From contig CP136066.1 of assembly GCA_032622095.1 (NCBI GenBank), forward strand, positions 56,944,609 through 57,008,608: a stretch of 64,000 nt of DNA. Direction: 5' to 3'. The notes under the pieces were generated by a model. It had not been told where the DNA came from and made no database searches. It was given only the letters and a program-made list of their open reading frames with translations. The DNA is from Siphonodentalium dalli. Lineage: Eukaryota; Mollusca; Scaphopoda; Gadilida; Siphonodentaliidae. Of this stretch, positions 34,647-46,160 are shown piece by piece (position 1 is the first letter of the stretch; each line of letters begins with the position of its first letter). Both the position numbers and the translations under genes were made by a program.

Positions 34647-36389
34647 GCAACTTATATTATTGACCCATAAACTATTTACTTATGCACGTATATGGAACGA
34701 AGTGCTTTATCTTCCGAACAGAGAGAACTGTGGATGGACTTTATAACAGAACACATTTGAGATAGGCCAACGCCATCAACCACCACACCATCAAAGTATT
34801 ATTGTTCATGGAAACAACATATCATGACTATGGCTTATCAAGAAGAGTTTATAAACGGAAAGAGTGCACACGTTATCAACACTGGAGTAGTCTCTCTATC
34901 GACGTCCATACAGCAGGTGTCACTACGTAGAAATAATTGAAGTTTCTTGAAGTATTGTCAAGTATAAACAGATCGAGGTGTGTGACTGACACCAGCAACA
35001 TAACAACTATCAAAGGCGAGGTCTGAACAATGCAATGCGAGATTCTAAAACGGAAAACAGTTTGTCCTTGTTTCAGAAATAGCTTTAACGTTGCTACCGT
35101 TGTGCTTTGAAATGTTTTTGAGCCGCGCTCGGCGTTATACACCCATCGATTTCTTGCAAGCACCTCTAGAATTCCGATCCGAGACAGAGTACCGCTCCTT
35201 CACCCGGACAACAAAAGCGTCAAGAGCTCGAGTTCTCATTGTCATGTTTCGCGATACCTTATCGGACCCACACACTATTAGTTAAGTATCAACAATAAAT
35301 TTACCTCACAATGTATGTTTGAATCGTTTCTTCTAATTATTCTCATTGCAGATTGACTCAATTGCATGACATCGACATAATATATATATCTACAAACGAC
35401 CTTGCCCATATTTAAAGGTAAGACGCCCTTTTTGCCAAAATGTCCTGGTATTTCAAGTTGGATTTTCTCAAAATCGGTCAGGAATTTCTTTGTGAAATTT
35501 GGTACAAGCTATTATTGTGACACAATATTTAAGAACCATCGGCCCATTCAATATTATATCCTCATTTACTTTACCTTTATTGCATGAAAAGTATTTTTTT
35601 AAATAAATTATTTCAGGTATCAAGAACTTTTGTAAAATAATTGTTTTTCACCGAAAAGTGTAGTAGATATATCCATGATAGAATATTTCAAGATCATGAG
35701 AAACGACTTAATTATTCTTGATTCTTGAAATGTAATGATTATTTTCATTTAGAATGGCAACTATCCATACATAATGTTCTATATTTCAGAATTGTCACGT
35801 CATGCCTGTTGATCGATGGAAAATTGGGCTGAGCTGAATTGTGGATCATGAGTTCATAACCAACTTAAAGCTGACCACCATATCTCTTAACACTATTACC
35901 TAATTCCAGTTGACTACTCCTTGCTTGAGTCGACCACACTGCATGTCAACATTATTCTAGCAGTTCTTGTTAACGAAAGGGACAACAAATAAAATAATAT
36001 TTTCAACCTCTCAAATGTATTAAAATCCATTGTTTTTTTTTTGTCTCTTAATAATTGCTAAAATTCTATATACAATGAAGATGATGATATGAGAAACTCA
36101 AGATTTCTCCAAATAGAACCAGAGAAATTCTTTGTTTAAAATATCTTGCCATTTATGGCTGGATTTATGTAAAACGTCCGTCCTCCCTTTGAACCGGGCT
36201 TATATTGCAGATAAATATTCGGGCTTTTGTTTTTCGCCATGCTAGTTGCGACGGTTTTTCAGGGAACCATGTCAGCTGGATTCGTGATTTCAATCAGAGT
36301 GTAATAAGAACGTTAATAAGAACGACAAATGTCATGAAGTTTAATATCCTAGTTGTATCCTAATGAGAACTTATCTTATTTTAGACGGA
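34647..36389. other. No recognised feature
   Basis: AT-rich, with a GC-richer patch at about 35090-35280 that is open on the plus strand but has no known motif. Confidence 0.3.
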
Positions 36390-37110
36390 ATTACCGTACT
36401 AGAATCATGGGTATTTGGAAATGACGTCCATCTGTTGATATAGTACATCTAATAAATATTTTTGGGACTTCTGTTTGTCTGTTTGTCTGTCTGATTATTA
36501 GCAATGGCCGGTAAAACTGCCCGACGGATTTCGACGACATTTGATACCTAGGGGTACTTTTGTCCGGGGAGTGTTTTGGACTGGTCAAATCGTGACCCCG
36601 ACCTGACCTTGACCTTCAAAATGGTCAATTCAAGGTCAAATCGCGCCTTTCGACGGGTACTTTTGTCCGGGAGTGTTTTGGACTGGTCAAATCGTGACCC
36701 CGACCTGACCTTGACCTTCAAAATGGTCAATTCAAGGTCAAATCGCGCCTTTCGACGGGTAGCGCCTATCGACGGGTACTTTTGTCCGGGAGTGTTTTGG
36801 ACGGGTCAAATCGTGATCGCGACCTGACCTTGACCTTCTAAATGGTCAATTCAATGTCAAAACGCGCCTTTCGACGGGTAGCGCCTTTCGACCGGTACTT
36901 TTGTCCGGGGAATGTTTTGGACGGGTCAAATCGTGACCCCGACCTTACCTTGACCTTCAAAATGATCAATTCAAGGTAAAATCGTGCCTTTCGACGGATT
37001 TCGATGTTAGATCCATGGAGATTTTCAAAACCTGAAGTCCGGATGAAAGCAGAGGGGAAACAGTCCGGACGAAGTCGGGCCCACCGGCTAATAACATATA
37101 TTGGTTTCAG
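36390..37110 (+). repeat. Interspersed repeat with 103/119-bp tandem core
   Basis: A head with TCTGTTTGTCTGTCTG and GCCGGTAAAACTGC leads into four tandem units. TTTTGTCCGGG occurs at 36558, 36661, 36780 and 36899, giving periods of 103, 119 and 119 bp; the longer units have an extra 16-bp AGCGCCTNTCGACGGG-like insertion. TGACCTTGACCTTCAAAATG recurs in each. The style matches abundant molluscan repeats; open frames through it are not genes. Confidence 0.85.
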
Positions 37111-38062
37111 AATGGACACTTTTATTTTTTAATGATGTTCTGACTGTCGCGACATACCCGTACCATATCGAATTAAGATATATAAAAAATGGATAGCGAT
37201 TATCATATATAGGAATTTGAAATGTTTGGTTAAAGTCACGGAAGTCTTGGATTTAGACAATGAAAGTCACCTGAATTGGGTAGATATCTATAGTTTTGTT
37301 TGGTTGGCGCCGCAAAATCATGTGATCTTTCCCGTGAACGTCATATCCCTAGCAATGCCATAGTAACACACGTTACAAGTTACACATAGTATTATTACGA
37401 ACCATGTGGTTAAACATGGCTATTATAATATTTAGTGGTTAAATACAGCGGTTATTGCTCAGCCAGGCTCTTAAGCACTTTTCCTTATCCATTTAGTTGA
37501 GACAGGGGAGGTAACCGAGGAGGAATGGGCATGGGCGTTACCGTTGTGCCTCTTTAACATGAATCAGTTTTGTTTGGGTATTTTGGTTTCTAGAAATGTA
37601 GGTGTGAGCTAGACTGCATGATATATGGAAACAGTTAGCAGCCTTACGAATATCTAGAGTAACCGTTGCTAGCACGTGATGATCTTGCCAAAACACATGT
37701 TGCACACTTGGAATTAAGAGTTTGAGATTGAGCTGCACTAGTACGTGCACGCATGTCGGAGGCGGACCAGTTGGGACTGATTCAAGAAGTCCCGCGACAT
37801 GAAAATGGAAGGTTTCGCTCTAACAGTTTTCGATTCATCAGAGGGGTTTCGCAACATTTCAGTTTAAGATACTATTTCACTAGACTGAATAATAGCTATA
37901 GTTCCGTGAATATGTTGTCTTCTTATAGTTTAGAATCCAGTTCATCAAGTCTTCGTAAAGGAAACTTTATTTTTGTTTAAGCTGGTGTAAGACTGATCCA
38001 TTATCAATTTAATTTCCTTTCGATCTCACATTAGTCGAATATGTTTTTCAGCATTCGATTGG
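37111..38062. other. No recognised feature
   Basis: No supported gene or repeat. Confidence 0.3.
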
Positions 38063-38170
38063 GTGCCCTCCCCCACAAGAGAATAGTGCCCATTGTAGTG
38101 GAGTTTTGGCCGTCAGTTCAGGCGATACATTATAAATACAACTCAAAGGGTCAGAGAGAAGGGGTATTAT
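38063..38170 (+). repeat. 108-bp direct repeat, left copy
   Basis: Begins GTGCCCTCCCCCACAAG and ends GGGGTATTAT. It is repeated at 39193-39300 in the same orientation with about seven mismatches. The pair brackets a minisatellite and a LINE fragment. Confidence 0.85.
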
Positions 38171-38365
38171 AACTTATAATATTATAAATATCTTTTTTTA
38201 TAATCTTTAATGCCTCCGCATGGGAGAGTTATATTAACATACACATTTATACAAATACACATATGATGATAGCGTGGGCGTTGGCGTGGAGAAGAATGGA
38301 TGAAGAGAGGTGGAGAGATACCGTGTAGTAATAAGAATGTAATGATGACAGCAGGGGACTATAGA

Positions 38366-38565
38366 AGAGTATAGTATATGGATACAGAGTATAGTATGTG
38401 GATACAGAGTATAGTATATGGATACAGAGTATAGTATATGGATACAGAGTATAGTATATGGATACAGAGTATAGTATATGGATACAGAGTATAGTATATG
38501 GATACAGAGTATAGTATATGGATATACAGAGTATAGTATATGGATATACAGAGTATAGTATATGG
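38366..38565 (+). repeat. 20-bp minisatellite (GATACAGAGTATAGTATATG)n
   Basis: About ten units; the last two are 22 bp because of an extra AT. The matching open frame on the minus strand (repeating YTILCIHIL) is an artefact. Confidence 0.93.
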
Positions 38566-38660
38566 ATATAGTCAAGTGGGTGAAGTAGAAAATGATAAGA
38601 GAGAACAGTAGGTTCTATAACACTTTCATGACAGATGTCAGTTGCAGACTATGTGAGTCG

Positions 38661-39160
38661 TCATATTGTCGTGTTGTTCCCCATATTCTTACTCGCATGT
38701 AGCAGAAATATTGCTGAGTCAAGAATTACATATTCGAGATTCTCAGCAGATCCCGCGAATGGCACTGACGGAGGTCCTCCGAGAATTAAAGCCATCAGTT
38801 CTGGTATGAGTAGTGATGCGAGATACAGATATATATCGATGCCATATTTGTTGATGATCCTATAGTCCAGTAGACATCCCGCATATGGATCATAACGTCA
38901 GCTCTGCATGTCGAAAGTGCGTGTTCAAATTCGTGATCATAATAGTGCGAACAATATTTACACAATAGATTGTTTGGGTAAGTTGACTTGTTCAACAATC
39001 TTCCTAGATTTTTGAGTGCACCAGTATATGGGCGATTGGTCCTACACAACTCCCACAAGTTCCAAAGTCTATTAGGTTGAATATGGCAATCGCGCAGTAA
39101 TGAAAGTTCAGCTCTATCTGCTGTAGATTGTCTCAATTCTGCACAGTAGTCAGTCTCCAT
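38661..39160 (-). pseudogene. LINE C-terminal domain fragment
   Basis: The minus-strand frame from 39160 has WNLWELCRTNRPYTG, LGRLLN and then a CCHC-type cluster (CKYCSHYYDHEFEHALSTC) followed by TRADV-like and W-x-I segments. This arrangement is typical of the region after the reverse transcriptase in several LINE lineages. After about 38830 the reading continues in another frame (LMALILGGPPSVPFAG to a stop at 38661), so there is at least one frameshift. No reverse transcriptase remains upstream. The exact lineage is not assignable. Confidence 0.5.
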
Positions 39161-39192
39161 TTACTCCATTGACATTTAGAAGGAAAGATGAT

Positions 39193-39300
39193 GTGCCCTC
39201 CCCCACAAGCGAATAGTGCCCATTGTAGTGGAGTTTTGGCCGTCCCTTCAGGCGATGCATTATAAATACAACTCAAAGGTTCAGAGCGAAGGGGTATTAT
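39193..39300 (+). repeat. 108-bp direct repeat, right copy
   Basis: Partner of 38063-38170. Confidence 0.85.
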
Positions 39301-40994
39301 ATATAACTCCCACTTTAGGAATATCCACCGATACGTCTTGTACCCCACATGTATACGTTAATGTGTGTGACACGGAGTTGTCGCGTGGGGTGTAACGAAA
39401 TATACATGCACACAGATGAGTGCAATCACATATAATGTTTGAACAGGGTGTTCGTTTTCTGGATGCTACACTGTAAATTGCGCGAATGAAGCGGACATTC
39501 TGTGTCACTGTCATATCATACAGATGAGTGATTATTTATGAATGATATGTGGTTCAAATTTAATTATGGTTCGTCGTCATGTCAGCCAATACGCCGTATC
39601 ACGTCTTGTAACTTTTAATAGTAACGGAAATTAATTGACTATGAAACAAGATACCCCCGATAAGCAGCAAACTCACTTGATAATGTATACAACTAATGTT
39701 GCCCTTGATTTGCATGGATCAAAAGCTGATTACCGCGGCCTTACCAGCTTCTCCATCGCTGGATGGTTCATCGCGTGATAATCCACTATGCGCCTTACCG
39801 ACGAGACGACCGATGCCCATATGTTTGCTGAAAACGTTTATAATCGTGGTCATGTGTAGCAATTGTCAATGTGTTATAGTTTATACATATCAGTAAGCAA
39901 TCTACGTCATATTGACATTTTTTTTAAATGGAAGCCACAGTGACTGGATATCACGTTTGATTTTAAAGAAGATATACTCCGTCGTTAGTAAATTTGCGCG
40001 CTGATAGGTTGGAGTCATTAACGTACAACTATTGTAATTGGCTAATGTTTGGCGATACTAGCATCGATAACTCGCAATCACAGCTGTTACAGCGTATCTG
40101 AGCCGGACGTAAAAATGGACACTTTTCCATTTGACACTTTTCAGTGTCAATTTCGGTAGCCATCTTCAAATATCGACACGGGTTCCGCCGCTTATATTCC
40201 AAAACACATGGGTTACAATCAGTGATGTATATCATTGCCGATCTCGCGTTTGTCTATAGACTAGTGTGAATTTATGAATAACTATCATACTTTTTATTTC
40301 CATTATTGGATGCCATTCTAAATTCTGAAATTTTCCCCAATGCTGATTTTAGCGGATTTTTGATATTTTATACTACATTCTCTAGCGTCAAATGACACAA
40401 AAATCTTTTCTTCGACAATAATATTGCTTCTGGGACTGTTCCTGTGACGACCATATTAAATAAAATGCTAGTAAAATCCTATGAATTTGATTTCACACGA
40501 AACCAAAAATTGGTTTTGAACATGTCACATAATTATGTGGAACCCATTTTGGTTCTGATCTCCACAATTAGTTCTGATCAAAACCAGATCTTCAAAACCA
40601 AGTTTGGTTTTGATTACTTATTCCAGTGATTTCTAGTGCGCACTTTCGTATGAATTGTTCATTCCAGTATTTTCGTCTATCGAAATGTATATGAAAATAA
40701 AAATTAGATGTAAATTTCACGAAAATTTTAAATTTAAATGTGTTATTTCCAATATAAATGGTGCTTAAATTGCACATATATTTGAAATTTAATATAATGT
40801 AATTCACGTATATTCCACTAAATGTCTATAGATTTATCGCATATACGGAATAAGTAAATTTCCATAAATTTGACAGACACGTGAGATTTACGGACACGTG
40901 ATTAGTTCCGACTCTATTTTGATTGAGACCTGACTCAACTCCGATTTATTTTCTCAAATTTTTTATGCGGAACGGCCAGGAACGGTGACTTTAT
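39301..40994. other. No recognised feature
   Basis: No supported gene. Near 40500-40620 a short motif of alternating CCAAAA and TTGGTT gives local self-complementarity. Confidence 0.3.
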
Positions 40995-41290
40995 TCTCGT
41001 GACCACGACTTCATATTCTCGTGGCCACGACTTTCTACTCGTGGCCACGACTTCATATTCTTGTGGCCACGACTTCATATTCTTGTGGCCACGACTTCAT
41101 ATTCTTGTGGCCACGACTTTCTTCTCGTGACCACGACTTTCTTCTCGTGGCCACGACTTTCTTCTTGTGGACACGACTTCATATTCTCGTGGCCACTACT
41201 TCATATTCTCGTGGCCACTACTTCATATTCTCGTGGACCCGACCTTCTTCTTGTGGCCACGACTTCATATTCTCGTGACCACGACTTCAC
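40995..41290 (+). repeat. 20-22-bp minisatellite centred on GTGGCCAC
   Basis: About 13 units of GTGGCCACGACTT plus CATATTCTC or TCTTCTC-type spacers. The palindrome GTGGCCAC recurs in most units. Open frames through the array are artefacts. Confidence 0.92.
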
Positions 41291-42326
41291 ATTCTCAACT
41301 CCGTCGCTCGATAGTTTGAAATGTTTCCAAATGTCAGATTTGTACATACCAATTTATTACGGCATGCACAACATATTGGGGCAAATTTCTGCACGAACCC
41401 AAGTCCTGAATAAACTCACAGGAACTTTTTGTACATAAAATAATTGCAATTAGTTATATTTATATAAGAATCGAGAATAAGGAGCCTAAATCGCCTCTGA
41501 ACGCAACACAATTTTATTACATATCTATCAACGTAATTAGCATGATCGCACGACGTTCCAGGCGTGTGATAATTCTCAGAATCGCACTAGTGCAATCTGT
41601 CGACGGAACTATTTCATTCAATGTTGTTAGACTGGCTTTCGCCGTTACTATTTTAACTTTTTCAACTTTTCAACGCAAGGGCGACAACCCACTTGCCGAA
41701 ATCGCAGCGCGCTGATTGGGTTATATTTTTGGAAAACCCAATTAACACCTTTGCGCGGGTCAAGATGGGTCAAGTTCACTTGCGGATAGAAGGGCTCCCT
41801 CAGGGATGTGGCTAGAGGGGGGTGTGGGGGTGTCTCACCCCCCCCCCCCCCAGCAGAGAGCTATATTTTCAATAGTTGGAAATTTCATACCTGCCACAAC
41901 GAAATTTCACACAAACAATAGGTTGAAAATGTTCTTGTAGTTTGATTATAAAACAATTTATTGGGGGAATTTATTGTTTTTCGACCAATATTTGCATATG
42001 TTCCTATTTTTGGTCAAAATTTTTGACAGAAATGGTCATCAGTTGGAAATTTTCCAACCTTAGGGGGGTGACAGGTTGGAAATTTCCAACACTTGGAAAG
42101 CTTGTGTCCTGGTCTCTCCCCCGTGGCCAGTCAAAAACTTCTAGTTAATTTAAGAAAACAATATTGTCATACAATTGGTCAACATTGTCATTGGAATTGT
42201 CATCCGTTGGAAAATTTCCAACCTAAGTGGGGGTGTAGGGTTTGAAATTTCGAACAGTAAGAAGGCTTGAGGCTAGTCTAGATGTTAGGATTTTGCGATT
42301 TTCTTGTTCAGATTTCTAAATTTTCG

Positions 42327-42359
42327 CACACCGGGCCGAACGATGGTCGGCCCGGTGTG
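42327..42359. repeat. GC-rich hairpin in hAT-like element
   Basis: A perfect 13-bp stem, CACACCGGGCCGA / TCGGCCCGGTGTG, with a 7-nt loop. Confidence 0.9.
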
Positions 42360-42586
42360 TCATTGCCCCATTCACATGGCCAATACAAAACTGCTAATTA
42401 GTTTAGCAAAACAATATTTTACTACATTTGGTAAAACTTATAGACATAAATGGTCATCAGTTGAAGAATTTTCCAACCTGAGGGGGAGTATGAGGTTTGA
42501 AATTTCCAACACTAGGAAAGCTTCAGTTGAGGCCAATCTTGATGCTAGGATTTGCGATTTTCTTGTATAGTTTTCAAAATTTTCTC

Positions 42587-42620
42587 ACACCGGGCCGAAC
42601 AACCATGGTCGGCCCGGTGT
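42587..42620. repeat. Second GC-rich hairpin in hAT-like element
   Basis: A 12-bp stem, ACACCGGGCCGA / TCGGCCCGGTGT, with a 10-nt loop. The flanks of the two hairpins (GATTTTCTTGT, AAATTTT) also match, so the block of about 260 bp is duplicated inside the element. Confidence 0.9.
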
Positions 42621-43103
42621 TTCCTGGTCTGTTGTCGGTAGCTGTGTGCATTTGTCTGGAATTAGATCACTAGTTGTTTTTTTGGGGGCAATTTTCAGGT
42701 TAAAATATCTTAATGTTCTCATACTGGGAAAATAGAAGCATGGCTTATGAATATATAGGAAATATAGGCCTGAGCATGAGGTACAAGGGGGGGTGCAAAT
42801 GGAATTATGCAAAAAGTTGTGTCGGTGTAATTCCGACTCAAGGGGGGGGGGGGGTGCAAATGGAATTATGCAAAAAGTTGTGTTGGTGTTATTGCGACTC
42901 AAGGGGGGGTGCAGTTGGAAATTCCCAAGGTGGACACCCCACCCCCCCCCATCGGAGACCCTCTAGCCACATCCCTGGGCTCCCTGTCTGATTGTTGCGT
43001 TAACCCTAAAATGCCGTTAAAACTCTATTAAATTCACAATTTCTGTACCGGAGATTGCGACTGTGAGTCAACTTACTATATAATACGTAGATATGTAATA
43101 AAA

Positions 43104-43268
43104 ATAGAACCGCATGAGTGTCTGAATTTTGACGAAATTATCGCACTCGATTTGTTGGTGGAACGCGATACCTCTCGTGCGGGACTGCGTCCCGCACTCG
43201 AGGTATCGCTCCGCCAACAAATCTCGTGCGATAATTTCGTCAAAATTCAGACACTCATGCGGTTCTAT
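43104..43268. repeat. Foldback element with ~78-bp arms
   Basis: The outer arms are ATAGAACCGCATGAGTGTCT and its reverse complement. They continue through GAATTTTGACGAAATTATCG and a GC-rich inner part (CGTGCGGGA / TCCCGCAC) with almost no loop. Only a few mismatches; likely a young foldback MITE or palindromic insertion. Confidence 0.92.
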
Positions 43269-43751
43269 CTATTTATTGTGATTCAGGTGATCGTGATGGC
43301 CTTCCATACATATACTGCAAATAGCCAATCAGAAAACGAAAATATACTAAAATGTTCGAAACAAATCTGTGTTTGTAAGGTCGTCATACATGGTTTTTTC
43401 GAATTGATATTATAGATTCCAGTTTAGTATACTGCTGGAATTGCTAGTAACTTAGAACACGGCACCATGTACGGCTAGCATTTCCACGCGAATCACCAGA
43501 AATTACCCCGAAAATGACCCCCGTATATTGCCCGAATTTTAAGCTCATACCTCATCTCCAGGATCTACGATTATAAATTTAGTGTCACCTTGAATTAAAA
43601 GACATGATAATTTAAAATGAACGTCTCGCTTACGGTATAGTGATGGCATAAAATTTATAGAGTTCAAAATGTATTAAAGTTTATTAATCTATACATGTGT
43701 CGTCATCGCCATATTCCATACACATGTACATATATAGAGGATATGAAATGA

Positions 43752-43870
43752 GTGTTTCTCTCATATGATATTTATGAAACTCGTCACGAATTTTCAGTTT
43801 TCTCGAGCCTCCGGCGAGAGAAAACTGAAAATTCGTGACGAGTTTCATAAATATCACATGAGAGAAACAC
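43752..43870. repeat. Foldback element with ~55-bp arms
   Basis: The arms run GTGTTTCTCTCATATGATAT to GTTTTCTCG and back, with a 10-14 nt GC-rich centre. One mismatch (ATATGAT/ATGTGAT) was noted. Pieces of the right flank (CGAATTACATATTCTAT) recur at about 44108. Confidence 0.92.
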
Positions 43871-45616
43871 GAATTACATATTCTATTTATCATATGACAC
43901 CTATAAATTGATTATGATGTCCAAAACGCACACAAATCACTAAATAGCTATATGACATCGGCAGCAAAAGGTTAATGTGACGTCACTTCATTGCACCGGA
44001 AGCCCAATTACACCTGGTGAACTAGCAGAAATAATATGCACGCGAAGATATAGTGCGCTATTCTGTTCTCAGTTTGTGACATTATATCGTATTTTTATTA
44101 GATAAATACGAATTACATATTCTATCTATCGTATAACAATGTCCAAAACTATATATTTCAAGATTATAATTGCGAGTATTTCGGCATCGCGTTGATTGAC
44201 GCGCACGAATTTGACCTGCATTTAGTTAGAGATACGGCTCGGCACCGGCTGCCATTCAGCCAATCAGAACACACTTTTTGTCAACAAACCAATCAAATTA
44301 TCGGAAGGTGATATGAACTAGTAGTTCATATGAAATTGATTTATGACATACTTTCCAACGTAAATAATGATTGAGTCATATGATAAAATATATATATACA
44401 CACTCATCGATAAACATATCATAGTTTCCGACAATAAACCACTCAATTCACGCACTTGCACAGACAGTCAAAGCATTGAGCCAAAGATTTTGTGTTGCTA
44501 ATGACCTAACCGGACCAGCCTGGGGAGATAGATAATAGTTCTGTAGCATACATTGGTTATAAGGGATAATAATATTCCTTTCAAATTGATAGTTTGAAGT
44601 TGAGATTTTTAGTCTGGAAACTCCGCATGCAAAATCGATGTTATCATGACCAATAGAGTTATCGCTCTTCTATCGAGTCACCTTTAGCAGATATGCAAAT
44701 ATAAATAAAAGAATTTCGAGTCAATTGCATTAGTGGAGGTGCGTTACATAAATGCAAACCATTGAGACGTATTTCACAGTCGTTATTATCCGATGATAAT
44801 ACACTACATGCATTACAGGGTTACCCAATCAAGAGCCATTTCAAATGGGAAACCACATAGGTACCCAACACAAGCGGCCCAAATACAAGCGATATACAAC
44901 CAACGAGACAGTATTTCCCAACTGATAGAGAACCCACATCATTTAGTAGGGACGATCCAGGGGGTGAGAAGCATACACATCCATATATGTATTATACTCT
45001 GGTGATAGATAATAATCCTTGTTCACAAAACTAATGAGTACACCGATAGGAGTGCTACTCCACCATATCGCAGTACACAAATAATATGGGAAATTATATC
45101 TCCATTATGCACGGTGGGGAATCACGTGGTTTCGAAGTTGGTGAGTACCACGCATTCGAAATGTACAAACGCACAAACATAAAATATATGAGGAACTGAC
45201 ACAAAACATAGCATTTTGACCGTTACGAGCATATGCTAGTTTATGTTTAAGACAAGTTGATCAGGGTGCGCTCTGCCATTTTGCCAATTGCAAAAATAAA
45301 TCACATTTGGCAATAAATATTTTCATTTGGCAAACAATTTGGCAACTAACTTTTGATTCCACAAGAAAGTTTAATAATAGTTGTCACTCCATACCACTCA
45401 TTTCAGGAAACTCTCATTATTAATTATCTAAGGTCGCTCAAGCAGCGATTGTCGAAATACTCAAAATAAAAGAAACAATGTTGTAGAAACTCATACCATT
45501 TGACAACTTCTAACAGAATTTGGCAAAAGTTACTTTCATTTGGCAAAATATTTGGGAAAAGTAAATTTCGGGTCAGCGCGGGTCCGGAAGTTGTTTATTA
45601 TTTATTCGGAAATACT
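43871..45616. other. No recognised feature
   Basis: AT-rich. Apart from the duplicated CGAATTACATATTCTAT phrase and a short ATGAACTAGTAGTTCAT palindrome near 44313, nothing is supported. Confidence 0.3.
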
Positions 45617-45740
45617 CAGTTGTTTTCTATAATATTCTGACCAAAGTTTCCAGTCGGAGGTTCGTGGAATACACAAGTCCATTCATCTAGGAGAATCCTT
45701 CGACCGACAACTTTGGTCAGAATGTTAAAGCAAACAACTG
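45617..45740. repeat. Inverted-repeat element with ~45-bp arms
   Basis: Left CAGTTGTTT...ATTCTGACCAAAGTTT and right AAACAACTG preceded by CAACTTTGGTCAGAATG are reverse complements, with moderate divergence. Non-coding. Confidence 0.75.
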
Positions 45741-46160
45741 TGAGTTTGGACACAAATGAGGCATCAGCTTGTTTGAAAAATAGTATACCATATGCTCGAA
45801 ACCACACAAAAGGGAAGATTGTAGAACAAAATAAGCCCTATATGTGTTCTGTATTGTGTGTGCAGTGTACATACATGCATAAGAAATATGTCGGATCCTT
45901 ACATTTGCATCGCTTATTTAGTAACTGGGAAATAAACCACATGTGCAAAATACACGACCGAGGGCTCATGGGGGCCTATAAGTGCATACTTATGGCATTA
46001 TGAAATGTCTGCTCAAATTGTGTTAATTACAAACGCTCTTTATTAAGATTAATCGTTTCTGAGTTTTCATCAAAATATTTAGTACACAATTATCGTTCAA
46101 CGTAACCATGCTTGTAGTTTTGAAGTTCATATGCAGTTTATTAATTAACGCAGACGAAAT

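Larger units (their letters stand above)
41801..42977 (+). mobile_element. Non-autonomous hAT-like element with 8-bp target duplication
   Basis: The left end is CAGGGATGTGGCTAGAGGG; the right end is its reverse complement, CCCTCTAGCCACATCCCTG. Both sides are flanked by GGCTCCCT (41793-41800 and 42978-42985), an exact 8-bp duplication. CAGGG-type termini and 8-bp duplications are hallmarks of the hAT superfamily. The 1177-bp interior has no transposase. It contains repeated GTTGGAAATTTCCAAC-like phrases, poly-C/poly-G runs near both ends and two GC-rich hairpins. Diverged relatives are at about 49253-50215 and 52430-52920. Confidence 0.88.

Noticed and set aside
36548-37119. Frames in both directions through the 103/119-bp repeat
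   Set aside because: Tandem repeat translation without motif.
38234-38575. Membrane-like protein with repeating YTILCIHIL
   Set aside because: Product of a 20-bp minisatellite.
41021-41438. Repetitive proteins with HDFIFSWP-type units
   Set aside because: Product of the GTGGCCAC minisatellite; open in more than one frame.
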